Positions 41,860 through 51,986 are shown, counted from the first letter of the stretch. The stretch is DNA of 64,000 bases from Bacteroidota bacterium (GCA_023151185.1 JAKLJL010000012.1:34228-98227), one strand, 5' to 3'. Made by a program: numbers and translations. The notes: generated by a model not told the origin, from the sequence alone.

Positions 41860-42671
41860 GTATTCATCAGGCCGGCCGCCGGGTAACCACCCAGGTCATT
41901 CGGGATATGAAGGCCTCTCAGGAAAAAATTGCCATGCTGACGGCTTATGATTACACCATGGCCCGGCTCCTGGATGCGGCCGGAACCGATATTTTGCTTG
42001 TGGGTGATTCAGTCGGAAATGTTTTTTCAGGATTCGAAACCACCCTTCCTGTAACCGTTGAGCAAATGATTTATCATGCTCAGGCAGTTGTGAGAGGGAC
42101 AGAACGGGCACTTGTTATTGTGGATATGCCGTTTCTCAGCTATCAGGTAAATCCGGAAGAAGCTCTGAAAAACGCCGGGAAAATTATGAAAGAGTCTGGT
42201 GCCGGGGCAGTAAAACTGGAAGGCGGTGCTGAAATGGTTCCGGCTATCCGTAAAATCACTGACGCCGGGGTACCGGTAATGGGTCACCTTGGGCTTACCC
42301 CGCAGTCTATTCATCAATTCGGTACCTACAAGGTCAGGGCAAGGGAAGAACTGGAGGCCGTCCGCCTGGTTCAGGATGCTAAAAAGCTTGAAGAGGCTGG
42401 ATGTTTTGCCATTGTTCTCGAAAAAATTCCGGCTCAGGTTGCTGAAAAGGTCACCGCTTCGGTTTCTGTTCCCACAATTGGAATCGGAGCCGGTGCCGGC
42501 TGTGACGGTCAGGTTCTGGTCAGTTATGATATGCTGGGACTGTTCAATGAGTTCAGGCCCAGGTTTGTAAGACGGTATGCTGAATTGGGTGACACGGTTC
42601 TGGATGCGGTTAAAACGTACGTGACCGATGTCCGCCAGAAAAATTTTCCGTCAAAAGAAGAAAGCTATTAA
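41856..42671 (+). CDS. panB: 3-methyl-2-oxobutanoate hydroxymethyltransferase
   Basis: 271 aa TIM barrel. It makes ketopantoate from 2-oxoisovalerate and methylene-THF in CoA synthesis. Motifs: [62 protein letters not shown] (Mg/substrate residues), GHLGLTPQS and [20 protein letters not shown]. Other pan genes are absent here. Confidence 0.97.
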   Translation: MSIHQAGRRVTTQVIRDMKASQEKIAMLTAYDYTMARLLDAAGTDILLVGDSVGNVFSGFETTLPVTVEQMIYHAQAVVRGTERALVIVDMPFLSYQVNPEEALKNAGKIMKESGAGAVKLEGGAEMVPAIRKITDAGVPVMGHLGLTPQSIHQFGTYKVRAREELEAVRLVQDAKKLEEAGCFAIVLEKIPAQVAEKVTASVSVPTIGIGAGAGCDGQVLVSYDMLGLFNEFRPRFVRRYAELGDTVLDAVKTYVTDVRQKNFPSKEESY

Positions 42672-42706
42672 CCCGGGTCCCCGCCTGAAAGAGAATAAGG
42701 ACTGAA

Positions 42707-43474
42707 ATGACAAAGAAAAAAGTACTGGTCTGCAATGATGATGGAATCAATGCACCGGGAATCTATGCTCTGGCGACAGCACTTAAAGCCGAGTTTGACG
42801 TAACCGTTGTGGCCCCTGACAAGCAAATGAGTGCAGTAGGACATGCCATTACCATCCATTCACCCCTCCGGGTTTCAGAGTACAAAATCAACGGTGAGTT
42901 TTTCGGTTATGCCGTCAGCGGAACTCCGGCAGATTGTGTTAAACTGGCTCTCAGGTCCCTGATGAAGGAACAGCCTGATCTGATTATCTCAGGAATTAAC
43001 CACGGCGGAAACACTTCGACCTCCATTATCTATTCCGGAACCGTTTCTGCAGCGACTGAAGGAACCTTTCTCGGAATTCCGTCTATCGCCATCAGTCTGG
43101 CTACCTATGGAGCCCCCGATTTTTCTGTGGCCGCCGGCTATGCCCTTGAACTGGGCAAGCTGGTTCTTCAGAAAGGCTTACCAGGCGGTCTGCTTCTGAA
43201 CGTGAATGTACCCCCGCTGCCGAAAAGCAGTATTGCCGGTGTTAAAGTTACCCGGATGGGAAATTCAATCTGGGATGATGCGTTTGATCACCGAAAAGAT
43301 CCGCATAACAATAATTATTACTGGCTGACCGGAAATCTCATTATTGTGGATGATGCTGATGACCAGGATGAAATTGCGGTGTCACAAAATTATATTTCCG
43401 TTACACCGATTCAGTTTGACTTAACCGCCCATCACTTTTTAGAGGAATTGAAAAAATGGGAACTCCCGAAATGA
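42707..43474 (+). CDS. surE: 5'/3'-nucleotidase SurE
   Basis: 255 aa. It removes phosphate from nucleoside monophosphates in the cytosol. The metal site is VLVCNDDGINAPGI (paired Asp) with VAPDKQMSAVGHAIT, SGTPADCVKLAL and ISGINHGGNTSTSIIYSGTVSAA. Overlaps the mechanosensitive channel gene by 19 bases. Confidence 0.95.
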   Translation: MTKKKVLVCNDDGINAPGIYALATALKAEFDVTVVAPDKQMSAVGHAITIHSPLRVSEYKINGEFFGYAVSGTPADCVKLALRSLMKEQPDLIISGINHGGNTSTSIIYSGTVSAATEGTFLGIPSIAISLATYGAPDFSVAAGYALELGKLVLQKGLPGGLLLNVNVPPLPKSSIAGVKVTRMGNSIWDDAFDHRKDPHNNNYYWLTGNLIIVDDADDQDEIAVSQNYISVTPIQFDLTAHHFLEELKKWELPK

Positions 43475-44589
43475 TGACCAGCCTGAACCCCGTCAGGGTC
43501 TGGATTTCCGGATTTATAACCGATAACATGTGGGGTGATCTTGCCTTTATGGGGCTGATGCTCGCAGCCGGATTTGTTCTTGCAATGATCGTGAAAGGCA
43601 TTGTAAAACTGATTGAACGGTTTGTAACAACGGCCACAGAAACTGATCTGGACGACAAGATTCTGAGCCTGATAAACCAGTCTATCGCCCAGGTGATTTA
43701 TATTGTCGCGTTTTATTACAGTTTCGATGAAATCAGAGAGCATTTTTCTGAAATATGGCAAAAAATTATCATCGGTCTGGCTGTAACAACCTTTGTTTTT
43801 CTCATCTGCCGGTTTCTTTCAAAACTGTTTGATATCATCATGCAGTGGTACATCGAAACCATTGCTTCGAAAACTGAAACCTCAATTGATGACGAACTGG
43901 CCCCGCTGGTGGAACGACTGGTGAAAATTGTTATTTATGTTACCGGGGTTGCGGTTGTTCTGAACTACTTCCATGTGGATTTGACCGGGCTCGCCATCGG
44001 GGGGGCTGCTGTTTCCTTTGCTGTTGGCTATGCGTCTCAGGATACACTTTCCAACATGATTTCCGGGTTTGTAATTATGATTGACCGGCCGTTTCGGGTT
44101 GGTGACCGGGTTAAACTGGTTACTTCCCAACTAACCGGGGATGTCATCCGGATCGGACTCAGATCCACCAAAATTCTGAATTTTGATAACCATGTCGTTA
44201 TTATTCCGAACTCAGAAATCGCCAAAAGCCAGTTGATCAATCTTAGTTACCCCGACCCGGCTTCCCGGATAAAAATGGATATTCCGGTTGCCTACGGGAC
44301 GGATCTGGAGCTTGCTAAAAAATTATTGGTTGAAATTGCAACCGGCCATGCTGAAGTTTTGAAGGACCCTGAACCGAAGGCCTTTTTTATTGAGTTCAAA
44401 GATTCGGAACTGCTGGTTACGCTGGTTTGCCGGGTTGCTCATTATAAAGATGAGTTCAGGGTTGCCGAGGATTTAAGACTGGCAATTGACCGGGTTTTCC
44501 GGGACAACAGGATAGAAATTCCGCTTCCTCAGCAGGTCGTTTACCTCAGAGGAGATCTGCAGGATTCCAAAACCCCCTCCCGGTCATGA
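43456..44589 (+). CDS. MscS-family mechanosensitive channel
   Basis: 377 aa. Three to five membrane segments come first (about 28-50, 72-95, 105-128, 150-175), then the pore helix and MscS beta domain: IGGAAVSFAVGYASQDTLSNMISGFVIMIDRPFRVGDRV and VVIIPNSEIAKSQLINLS. It should open under hypo-osmotic tension in the inner membrane. The start lies inside surE. It overlaps the next gene by 4 bases. Confidence 0.9.
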   Translation: MGTPEMMTSLNPVRVWISGFITDNMWGDLAFMGLMLAAGFVLAMIVKGIVKLIERFVTTATETDLDDKILSLINQSIAQVIYIVAFYYSFDEIREHFSEIWQKIIIGLAVTTFVFLICRFLSKLFDIIMQWYIETIASKTETSIDDELAPLVERLVKIVIYVTGVAVVLNYFHVDLTGLAIGGAAVSFAVGYASQDTLSNMISGFVIMIDRPFRVGDRVKLVTSQLTGDVIRIGLRSTKILNFDNHVVIIPNSEIAKSQLINLSYPDPASRIKMDIPVAYGTDLELAKKLLVEIATGHAEVLKDPEPKAFFIEFKDSELLVTLVCRVAHYKDEFRVAEDLRLAIDRVFRDNRIEIPLPQQVVYLRGDLQDSKTPSRS

Positions 44590-45128
44590 CTCCCGAAAAA
44601 AGAGCCATCCGGTTTCCGGAACTGACCGCTGCCGAATTTCCGGACCGGAAGGAATTGGTTTTAAAGTGGCGGTCCATTTCCTATATTTTGCTTGGTGGCC
44701 TCGTTTTGGTTGCATTTGGGGTCATGGTATCAACCCAGTGGCAGACGATTACCTTCTCTGGACCCGAAACCGGTCCCTATGATATTGTTATGGCCATTGT
44801 GGCGTTTGTTCTGGTTTTCTTTATCTATTACTGTTTTGTCCGGTTTTTTAACTCAACCCGGATCACGGTTTTTCAGGACCGGATTGTTGTGGATCACGGG
44901 CCGTTGCCCTGGCATTTCGACCGGGTGGTTCAGCGGAAAGATCTTTTAAAGCTGGATACGGCTGTAAGGCGTGAAAAGACCAGTAAAGGAGAAGGTCCAC
45001 CCTTTTTCCGGATCGAGGCAGAATTGAAAACCGGGCGGCATATTCCAATTACGCCTTATCATGAAGACCCGGATCTGATCAAGGAAGTTGGCGGAATTTT
45101 GAACCGGTGGACTGAACCTGCCGGCTAA
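44586..45128 (+). CDS. Membrane protein of unknown function (PH-like C-terminal part)
   Basis: 180 aa. Two membrane segments (about 32-50 and 66-88) precede a ~90-residue soluble part (TRITVFQDRIVVDHGPLPWHFDRVVQRKDL...RIEAELKTGRHIPITPY) that looks like the PH-type beta domain of small membrane proteins. Coupled to the channel gene by an ATGA overlap. Overlaps the convergent glgC end by 4 bases. Confidence 0.7.
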   Translation: MTPEKRAIRFPELTAAEFPDRKELVLKWRSISYILLGGLVLVAFGVMVSTQWQTITFSGPETGPYDIVMAIVAFVLVFFIYYCFVRFFNSTRITVFQDRIVVDHGPLPWHFDRVVQRKDLLKLDTAVRREKTSKGEGPPFFRIEAELKTGRHIPITPYHEDPDLIKEVGGILNRWTEPAG

Positions 45129-46390
45129 CGGAAAGTCTTCCTTCCAACAACCACGATGCCTTTTTCTGAAATGGCAAACCGTTTCCTGTCTTCTTCGGGA
45201 TGATATCCGATAACAGTTCCCGGTGGTATATGATTATCCCTGTCAATGATAGTCCGCCTGATCTTGCAGTACCGCCCAACATCAACATGCGGGAAAATGA
45301 CCGATTCGCTGACTTCGGCCCAGGAATTCACCCGGACGTCATAATGAAGGACGGAGTGGCTGACTTTTCCGCCGGAAATAATCGTCCCGGGAGCCAGAAG
45401 GGAATCAAAAACCTGTCCAACCCGGTTCTCAGATGAATTCTGGAAAATGGTTTTTGCCGGCGGATAACTTTTAAATGCAGTCCTCAGCGGCCATAAGGTG
45501 CTGTAGAGGTTGAATGCCGGAGCCACACCGGTCAGATCCATATTGGCAGACCAGTAGGCATCAATATCCCCCACATCCCGCCAGTATCCCGAATCGGGAG
45601 TATGAGGATCCAGCACACGTTCACGGCGACCGTCAGGGTAGCTTTTAACCAGATAATCCCGGATTTTATTTTTTGCTGTGTACGGGTAGGCATAAACTTT
45701 TTCACGCTGGATCAGCCACGGGATGAGATGCTGGCCAAAATCATCACCGGGAACTTCCCGAAGCGAAGTCAGAAGCAACTCACGGTTAAACAGATAAATC
45801 CCCATTGAGACAAGTGAAAACCCTGGCCTTCCTGGGATTTCGGAGGGTTTTGCCGGTTTTTCCTCAAATCCCGTCACCCGAAACTGTTCATTGACCGTAA
45901 GAACTCCGTACTTTCCGGCCTCTTCAACCGGCACTTCTATGGCCGACAGGGAAATACCGGCGTCTGACTCGAGATGAAATTCCCGGAACTGATCATAATT
46001 CATTTTGTAAATATGATCCCCCGAAAGAATCAGAAAATGTTCAGCCTGAGCATGTTCAAGCAAATCCAGGTTTTGCCTGACGGAATCAGCAGTGCCCCGG
46101 TACCAGTCTGAACTGACCCGCATCTGAGGCGGAACGATTCTGAGGTAATGCCCAAGTGAATGGTTGAATATATTCCAGCCCTCATCGATATGATCCATCA
46201 GGGATTGGGCTTTATACTGCGGGAAGACCATAATCGTGTAGATTTCTGAGTTGACACAATTGCTAAGAGCTATGTCAATGATCCGGTAAATCCCACCGAA
46301 ATAAACAGCCGGTTTGGACCGGTCCCGGGTCAGGGGATATAACCGTTCTCCCTTCCCTCCGGCAAGGATAATGGCAACAGTATCTTTCAT
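45125..46390 (-). CDS. glgC: Glucose-1-phosphate adenylyltransferase
   Basis: 421 aa. It makes ADP-glucose for glycogen. Motifs: VAIILAGGKGERLYPLTRDRSKPAVYFGG (nucleotide and allosteric region), DWYRGTADSVRQNL, LILSGDHIYKMNYDQF (catalytic Asp) and YWRDVGDIDAYWSANMDL; the C-terminal part is a beta-helix (GRYCKIRRTIIDRDNHIP). No glycogen synthase in the window. Monocistronic; RBS AAAGG. Confidence 0.96.
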   Translation of the reverse strand: MKDTVAIILAGGKGERLYPLTRDRSKPAVYFGGIYRIIDIALSNCVNSEIYTIMVFPQYKAQSLMDHIDEGWNIFNHSLGHYLRIVPPQMRVSSDWYRGTADSVRQNLDLLEHAQAEHFLILSGDHIYKMNYDQFREFHLESDAGISLSAIEVPVEEAGKYGVLTVNEQFRVTGFEEKPAKPSEIPGRPGFSLVSMGIYLFNRELLLTSLREVPGDDFGQHLIPWLIQREKVYAYPYTAKNKIRDYLVKSYPDGRRERVLDPHTPDSGYWRDVGDIDAYWSANMDLTGVAPAFNLYSTLWPLRTAFKSYPPAKTIFQNSSENRVGQVFDSLLAPGTIISGGKVSHSVLHYDVRVNSWAEVSESVIFPHVDVGRYCKIRRTIIDRDNHIPPGTVIGYHPEEDRKRFAISEKGIVVVGRKTFR

Positions 46391-46548
46391 AAAAAGCCTT
46401 TCAGACGGGTGGATGCCAGGTTGAAAGGACAGGGCAGACCGGGAATCTGCCTGGAAAAATTGGAATCAGGACACGTACCGGCAAAAACTACGGAGAAAAC
46501 GGGAAAGAAAACAGAGGATCAGAAAGGAATAATGAATTTATAATTGAC

Positions 46549-46579
46549 CGCCGGGACAACCTTAATCGGCGTCCCGGCG
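46549..46579 (-). terminator. Stem-loop downstream of dps, possible terminator
   Basis: A nine-bp perfect stem CGCCGGGAC/GTCCCGGCG with a 13-base loop, nine bases after the dps stop. No T run follows on the minus strand, so it may be an mRNA-stabilising hairpin or a weak terminator. Confidence 0.4.
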
Positions 46580-46587
46580 TGACGAAT

Positions 46588-47064
46588 TCACTTTCTTAAG
46601 GTGGCCGAATACATCCAGACCAGTTTTTCCTGCTCCCGGATGTAATCACTCATCATGGCGCTGGTGCCCTCATCACCGGCGTCTGAAGCCAGGTCAAGAA
46701 GGGATCTTTGCCGGGTTATGGTCACTTTGAAAGAATCCAGAATTCCGGCAACGGCTAGCTTTCCGTCATGAACATTTTTTGCTTCAGAGATTTCTGACCG
46801 GCTGATGTAGTCAGAATAGGCATGAACGGGTGTGTCGCCCAAAGTCAGAACCCGTTCGGCAATTTCATCAACCTTTAAAAGCAGGTTGTTATACAATTCT
46901 TCAAACTTAAGGTGAAGTTCAAAAAACTTCTCGCCCTGGATGTTCCAGTGATAACCACGAACATTCATATAGAAGACCTGGTAATTTGCAAGCAGATCAT
47001 TCAGTTCGGCAGCCAGTTTTTTTGCTTTCTTGGATTCGAGGCCGATTGCATTCAGTTTAGACAT
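46588..47064 (-). CDS. dps: DNA-protecting ferritin-like protein Dps
   Basis: 158 aa. Dodecameric ferritin that stores iron and uses H2O2. Ferroxidase-site residues lie in YHWNIQGEKFFELHLKFEELY and KVDEIAERVLTLGDTPVH. The N-terminus is short and weakly basic, so DNA binding is uncertain. Strong RBS AAAGGAG. It is divergent from the DUF1015 gene across a 230-bp AT-rich gap; that gap shows no operator I could establish. Confidence 0.95.
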   Translation of the reverse strand: MSKLNAIGLESKKAKKLAAELNDLLANYQVFYMNVRGYHWNIQGEKFFELHLKFEELYNNLLLKVDEIAERVLTLGDTPVHAYSDYISRSEISEAKNVHDGKLAVAGILDSFKVTITRQRSLLDLASDAGDEGTSAMMSDYIREQEKLVWMYSATLRK

Positions 47065-47294
47065 GGTTGAACTCCTTTTTAATGCAAGTTAGGGAAACAA
47101 TTTAAATAGGAAAAATCTATATTATCAATCGTGGTTATTGGTTGTGTAGATGACAATTTTGGTGAAAACTCATCAAAATCCTCTGGAGAGAAAAGGTTTC
47201 CGGGTTAGAATTTAGTGAAAACAGACCTTTTAATCGTTTTTAAATGGTAAATTTTTCCGTTTTCAAGTAACATTGTGAAAAACTGAGGAGATTT

Positions 47295-48581
47295 ATGGCC
47301 ACCGTTCAACCGTTTAAAGGAGTGATTTACAACCCGGGAAAAGCAGATTATCAGGAAATTACCTGCCCGCCGTATGATGTCATTAATCCAGGACTGCATC
47401 AGGATCTGTATAACCGGCATCCGTACAACTCGGTGCGGCTTGAACTGCCAATGGAGGAAAACCGGTATCAGAGTGCAGCCGAACGCTGGACGGCCTGGCG
47501 GAATGAAAAGGTTCTGGTAGCGGATGAACGCCCGGCAATCTATGTTTATGACCAGACTTTTGTGACAAAATCCGGAAAAAAGGTCACCAGGAAGGGGTTT
47601 CTTGCCCGTCTGAAAACCCAGCCATTCACCGACCGGGTGATTATGCCGCACGAACGGACGCTTGCCAAGGCAAAAACGGACCGGTTGAACCTGTTTAAGG
47701 AAACGGCGGCAAATTTCTCACCGATCTTTATTTTGTACCGCGACCCGGAACTTACCATTGATGACCTATTAGCCGATACCCGTGACGAAGTTCCGTTCAT
47801 GGATGTGATCGATTATCAGGGTGCCCACAACCTGGTCTGGCGGCTGAAAAGCGGACCGCTTCTTGAAAAAATTCAAAACTATTTTGAAAAGGAACGGGTT
47901 TATATCGCAGACGGACATCACCGGTACGAAACGGCTCTGGCTTATTCTGAACTCAGGGCATCCCAAAACCCAGCCCACACCGGAAATGAAGCCTATAACT
48001 TTGTGATGGCCTATTTCACCAATATGGATGACCCTGATCTGGTTGTTTACCCGACTCACCGGTTGGTTCATGGAATTCCTGAGGCGCTTATTGGCGGACT
48101 TGATGCCCTGCTTCCCGACGCCTTTTCAGTTTCAAATCTTGCGTCTGAAGCTGAGTTAAAGGCATTTCTGGCTGAAAAAGCAACCGGGAGGTTGGGGCTT
48201 GTCAGGAAGGAACCTTCTGGGCTGAAATGGACCGGACTGACATTCCTGGGGAATGAGTCCTTTTTCGAAGGGACAGGAATTCCGGCAGAAGTCAGAAAAC
48301 TGGATGTTTCAGTCCTTCACCGGATCGTATTCACCCGGTTTCTGGGTATTTCCCAGGAGGCACAGGATCAGCAGGTAAACCTGCACTACTCCAAGGATTG
48401 GGATGAAACTGTACGGGAGGTTTCGGCAGGGAAATCCCGGCTCGCCGTCCTGATGAACCCGACGCCGGTATCGTCGGTGGTGGAAGTCTGTAATTCCGGC
48501 CATGTCATGCCCCAGAAATCGACTTTCTTCTATCCAAAAGTGATTACCGGGATCGCCTTTCATGATCTGAACGGCGACTGA
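47295..48581 (+). CDS. DUF1015-family protein
   Basis: 428 aa, full family length. Conserved stretches: FKGVIYNPGKADYQEITCPPYDVINP, VIMPHERTLAKAKTDRLNLFKET, IADGHHRYETALAYSE and MNPTPVSSVVEVCNSGHVMPQKSTFFYPK. The function of the family is not established; in other genomes it is linked to serine metabolism. RBS GAGGAG before the ATG. Confidence 0.93.
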   Translation: MATVQPFKGVIYNPGKADYQEITCPPYDVINPGLHQDLYNRHPYNSVRLELPMEENRYQSAAERWTAWRNEKVLVADERPAIYVYDQTFVTKSGKKVTRKGFLARLKTQPFTDRVIMPHERTLAKAKTDRLNLFKETAANFSPIFILYRDPELTIDDLLADTRDEVPFMDVIDYQGAHNLVWRLKSGPLLEKIQNYFEKERVYIADGHHRYETALAYSELRASQNPAHTGNEAYNFVMAYFTNMDDPDLVVYPTHRLVHGIPEALIGGLDALLPDAFSVSNLASEAELKAFLAEKATGRLGLVRKEPSGLKWTGLTFLGNESFFEGTGIPAEVRKLDVSVLHRIVFTRFLGISQEAQDQQVNLHYSKDWDETVREVSAGKSRLAVLMNPTPVSSVVEVCNSGHVMPQKSTFFYPKVITGIAFHDLNGD

Positions 48582-48607
48582 AAAGGGTCAGGAGATTCCG
48601 GTACGGG

Positions 48608-49336
48608 TTACGCCTTTGGAGGTTTGGGTTTCCAGAGCATGGAGCCGGCAAACATGCCGACCAGCCCGGTCCAGAAAATAATTTTGTAGCTTAACCAGGT
48701 CGGGAGGTCTTCAGGCAGAAGCCCGACACCGGGATGGCACAGGGTAACCAGGGCAAGTTTCAGGCCGATCCAGCCAACGATCAGGTAGGCGCCTTTTTCA
48801 AGTCCCGGATATTTCTGCATCAGTTCGATGAAAAATCCGGCCACAAACCGCATGGTAATGATACCCAGAATTCCGCCGATAATGACGACAAGGAACCGTC
48901 CGCCATCCAATCCCCCGATGTGTTCCCAATCGGAGGGAGGAAGTGATTGAACCAGGGCAACTGCAGCCAGAATGGAGTCAATGGAAAAGGCAATGTCTGC
49001 TATTTCGACCGAAATGACCGTTTTCCAGAAGGAAGTATGTTCTGCTTCCTCAATCTGACCTTCAGAAACAGGAAAAACGAGATGCCGGAAGGCAACATAC
49101 AGGAGATAAAGGGCCCCAACAGCCTGGGCCTGCCAGACAACAATCAGCCAGCTAGCCAGAATAATGGCCAGAAACCGGAAACCGAAGGCGCCCCAGATTC
49201 CGTAGGTTAGGGCTTTTTTCCGCTGTTTGGCAGGTAAATGCTTGACCAGAACGGCAAGTACAAGTGCATTGTCTGCAGAAAGCAGCCCTTCCAGGATAAT
49301 CAGAATAAAAACGGTCCAGAGATATTCAAAAAGCAT
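48608..49336 (-). CDS. TerC-family integral membrane protein
   Basis: 242 aa from ATG 49336 (the open frame extends to 49456, but MLFEYLWTVFILIILEGLLSADNALVLAVL is the usual TerC start). Seven or so membrane segments with the paired acidic motifs LEGLLSADNALVL and VEIADIAFSIDSILA. TerC proteins are thought to move metal ions such as Mn across the inner membrane, often during metalation of exported proteins. Divergent from the SUI1-like gene. Confidence 0.9.
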   Translation of the reverse strand: MLFEYLWTVFILIILEGLLSADNALVLAVLVKHLPAKQRKKALTYGIWGAFGFRFLAIILASWLIVVWQAQAVGALYLLYVAFRHLVFPVSEGQIEEAEHTSFWKTVISVEIADIAFSIDSILAAVALVQSLPPSDWEHIGGLDGGRFLVVIIGGILGIITMRFVAGFFIELMQKYPGLEKGAYLIVGWIGLKLALVTLCHPGVGLLPEDLPTWLSYKIIFWTGLVGMFAGSMLWKPKPPKA

Positions 49337-49524
49337 AAAACCTGTGCTGTTAAGTAAAAGAATCCGGATAAAGATACAAAACAAGATACCAAGAACCTCG
49401 GGAATGCCGGAAGAGCAGAACCCGATTTGAAAGATCTCTGACCGGGATAACAGCAAAACCGGCTGAAAGGTTTTATCTTTATACCTTCATTACTGGCTCC
49501 CCGGGCAAAACTGGATCAGAATTT

Positions 49525-49842
49525 ATGGCAACATTGGCAGAACTGCTTAAAACCAAGCATGCAGAACTTTCAGCACAGGCCTCCAAAGCCGTTGCCGAGA
49601 AGGAAAAGTTGGACAAGGCTCTGACGGTTAAAACCGACCGTTCAGGCCGGGCCGGCAAAACCGTAACCCTGATTTCCGGATTTGATCATAACCCGCAGGT
49701 CATCGAAAAACTGGCCAGGGAAATCAAACAGGGCTGCGGGACCGGCGGGACGGTAAAAGGCAAGGTAATTGAAATTCAGGGTGATCAGGTTAAAAAAGTG
49801 AAGGAAGTTTTGATTTCGAAAGGGTATGCCGTCCGTGGCTGA
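49525..49842 (+). CDS. YciH/SUI1 (eIF1-like) translation factor
   Basis: 105 aa. The eIF1 fold motif is TLISGFDHNPQVIEKLAREIKQGCGTGGTVKG, ending EIQGDQVKKVKEVLISKGY. Bacterial YciH may check initiator tRNA selection at the 30S P site; the role in this group is not settled. The basic N-terminal 35 residues are variable. The next gene starts within its 3' end. Confidence 0.92.
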   Translation: MATLAELLKTKHAELSAQASKAVAEKEKLDKALTVKTDRSGRAGKTVTLISGFDHNPQVIEKLAREIKQGCGTGGTVKGKVIEIQGDQVKKVKEVLISKGYAVRG

Positions 49843-51424
49843 ACCAGGACACACTCCTCAGTTTTCCGCTTCAGTTTCGCGCCAGCTTGAGGACCGGTAC
49901 CGGTTTTTAATAGAGCAAACCGGCCAGATTATTTTTGAGTATGATATTTTTTCGGGTCAGATTACCTGGACCGGGGCAATAGAACTGCTGACGGGCTTTA
50001 CCGAAGAAGAATTCAGCCGCACGGATATTCTGGCCTGGGGTGAAATGATTCATCCGGATGACCGGGATATGGCTGTTTCTCATCTGTATGACTGCATGAA
50101 ACAGGAACTGCCGTACCACCTGGTGTACCGGTTTCTGAAAAAAGATTCCGGGTATTTTTTTGTTGAAAGCAATGGCGTCTTTTTAAGAGATGAGGACGGT
50201 CAGGTAGTCAGAATGATCGGGACCATGAAGGATGTTTCTGCCCAGAAACAAATGGAAGAACATCTGCGCCAGGTTCAGAAAATGGATTCAATCGGGACAC
50301 TGGCCGGCGGAATTGCCCACGATTTCAATAATATTCTGAATATCATTGTCGGATCTGCAACCCTGCTCCAGAAGGATTTCTCGAATCCCGAAAAAAATGC
50401 CAAGCGTATTGACAATATTTTGAAATCGGCTGAACGGGGTGGCGGGCTTGTCCGTCAGCTTCTCACATTTGCCCGGAAAAACGATATGCTGATCGAGGCC
50501 GTCCGGGTAAATGACGTCATCCGGGATCTGGTCAAAATGCTGTCTGAGACTTTCCCGAAGGGGATTGTTCTTGAAATGGAGCTGGCAGGAGAACTTCCCG
50601 TCATTTTTGCCGACGTCAATCACCTGCATCAGGTTTTACTGAATCTCTGTGTAAACTCACGGGATGCTATGCCCGATGGCGGAACCATTACCCTCAGAAG
50701 CCGGGAAATCGACCGGCATCAGGTCCCTGCCCATGAACATTCCGGATCCTCTACCCGGTATATTGAAATTGCCGTTACGGATACCGGACAGGGGATGGAT
50801 CAGGCTACCCAGCAGCGGATTTTTGAGCCATTTTTCACAACAAAGGGAGTTGGAAAAGGAACCGGACTCGGACTCTCGGTCGTTTTCGGTATCATCCAAA
50901 ATCATAAGGGCACCCTCAGTGTGGACAGCACGCCAGGTGCAGGGTCGGCCTTCAAACTGTACTTTCCTGTGCCGGATACCCAGCCGGTAACTCCGGATGA
51001 TGAAGAAAATGAGGGCAGCATTCCCGGTGGAACCGAAACAATTCTGCTCGCCGATGATGAAGGGATGATCCGGGAAATTGTATCTTCGACTCTCGAAGCG
51101 AAAGGATACACAGTGATTCAGGCCGAAGATGGCCAGCAGTCTCTCGATTTATTTCTTGGGAAGGAACGGGAGATTCATCTGCTGGTAACCGATCTGGAAA
51201 TGCCCAGAATGGGAGGGGCTGAGTCCTTTTTAAAGATGAAGGAAAAAAATCCGGGACTCAGGGCAGTGGTCATTTCGGGCTACATCAGTCCGGAACTCAG
51301 AGCCTCCCTTACCAAAGCCGGTGTTAAAGCCCTGATTCATAAACCGTTCAAGCCAGAACAGCTCCTCAGAATCATCCGGGGAATTCTGGACCCGTCACCC
51401 GATGGTCAGTCGAGAGTATCGTAG
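49826..51424 (+). CDS. PAS-domain hybrid histidine kinase with C-terminal receiver
   Basis: 532 aa, no membrane segment. Order: PAS/PAC (~20-145, RFLIEQTGQIIFEYD...GTMKDVSAQKQMEEHL), HisKA with phosphorylated His in GTLAGGIAHDFNNILNIIVG (~165), HATPase (LHQVLLNLCVNSRDAMPDGG, VTDTGQGMDQATQQRIFEPFF, GTGLGLSVVFG), then a receiver (~410-525) with ILLADDEGMIREI and phospho-acceptor Asp in LLVTDLEMPRMGG. A cytosolic sensor of unknown signal; no partner regulator is adjacent. Starts inside the SUI1-like gene and overlaps the convergent lipoprotein gene by 19 bases. Confidence 0.93.
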   Translation: MPSVAEPGHTPQFSASVSRQLEDRYRFLIEQTGQIIFEYDIFSGQITWTGAIELLTGFTEEEFSRTDILAWGEMIHPDDRDMAVSHLYDCMKQELPYHLVYRFLKKDSGYFFVESNGVFLRDEDGQVVRMIGTMKDVSAQKQMEEHLRQVQKMDSIGTLAGGIAHDFNNILNIIVGSATLLQKDFSNPEKNAKRIDNILKSAERGGGLVRQLLTFARKNDMLIEAVRVNDVIRDLVKMLSETFPKGIVLEMELAGELPVIFADVNHLHQVLLNLCVNSRDAMPDGGTITLRSREIDRHQVPAHEHSGSSTRYIEIAVTDTGQGMDQATQQRIFEPFFTTKGVGKGTGLGLSVVFGIIQNHKGTLSVDSTPGAGSAFKLYFPVPDTQPVTPDDEENEGSIPGGTETILLADDEGMIREIVSSTLEAKGYTVIQAEDGQQSLDLFLGKEREIHLLVTDLEMPRMGGAESFLKMKEKNPGLRAVVISGYISPELRASLTKAGVKALIHKPFKPEQLLRIIRGILDPSPDGQSRVS

Positions 51425-51861
51425 TTGTTTTCGATCCTCGAAATCAGCGACTCATAAAATCCGGTTAGTTTTTGTCCCTCCTCAGAGGCCTGATTCCAGA
51501 TCACCGGTGGCTGGTTCCGCTGGCGGATAAGGTAAGAAAAATTTCCCGGGTCGCTCAGAACCGGCAGAGTTTCGGCCAGCAGGCTGTCGAGAGACTCAAC
51601 TTCAGCCGGAGAAATTTTTTTAAGAAAAGTTTTTGCAGACGAATCCGGATCTTCGCCGGACCAGGTGCAGACCGATCCGTCTATCCTGATTTCATAGCCG
51701 GTCCAGAGACCCGTAAACCCACCGCCCGAGCCGAGTGTAATCACCGGAAGTGAATCAGAATCGCTTGCTGTTTCAGCTTTTTGAAGGGGTGCTGGATCCT
51801 GCCGGCAGGAGGCAATAACCAAACAGGAGAAAAAGGCGAGTAAACAGATGCGCATCAGCAT
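51406..51861 (-). CDS. Lipoprotein of unknown function
   Basis: 151 aa. Lipoprotein signal MLMRICLLAFFSCLVIASCRQ (lipobox IASC). The mature part has GGGFTGLWTGYEIRIDGSVCTWSG and ISPAEVESLDSLLAETLPVL; no family recognised. Its 3' end overlaps the histidine kinase gene on the other strand by 19 bases. Confidence 0.65.
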   Translation of the reverse strand: MLMRICLLAFFSCLVIASCRQDPAPLQKAETASDSDSLPVITLGSGGGFTGLWTGYEIRIDGSVCTWSGEDPDSSAKTFLKKISPAEVESLDSLLAETLPVLSDPGNFSYLIRQRNQPPVIWNQASEEGQKLTGFYESLISRIENNYDTLD

Positions 51862-51941
51862 TCCGGAAAGTTTGTCTGTTAACCGGTAAATATCTGCAGG
51901 TCAGGGCATTTCTCCAAAATCAAATCCTCATCCTGAGGGAT

Positions 51942-51986
51942 AAAAAAAGGGGATACCTGTCAGTCAAACCTGAAGATATCCCCTTT
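51942..51986 (-). terminator. Rho-independent terminator of efp
   Basis: On the minus strand a ten-bp stem AAAGGGGATA/TATCCCCTTT encloses a 21-base loop and is followed by a T run (51942-51948), about 20 bases after the efp stop. Confidence 0.8.

Noticed and set aside
46549..46579. Hairpin after dps as a full intrinsic terminator
   Set aside because: The stem is perfect but no T run follows on the minus strand, so it is listed only with low confidence.
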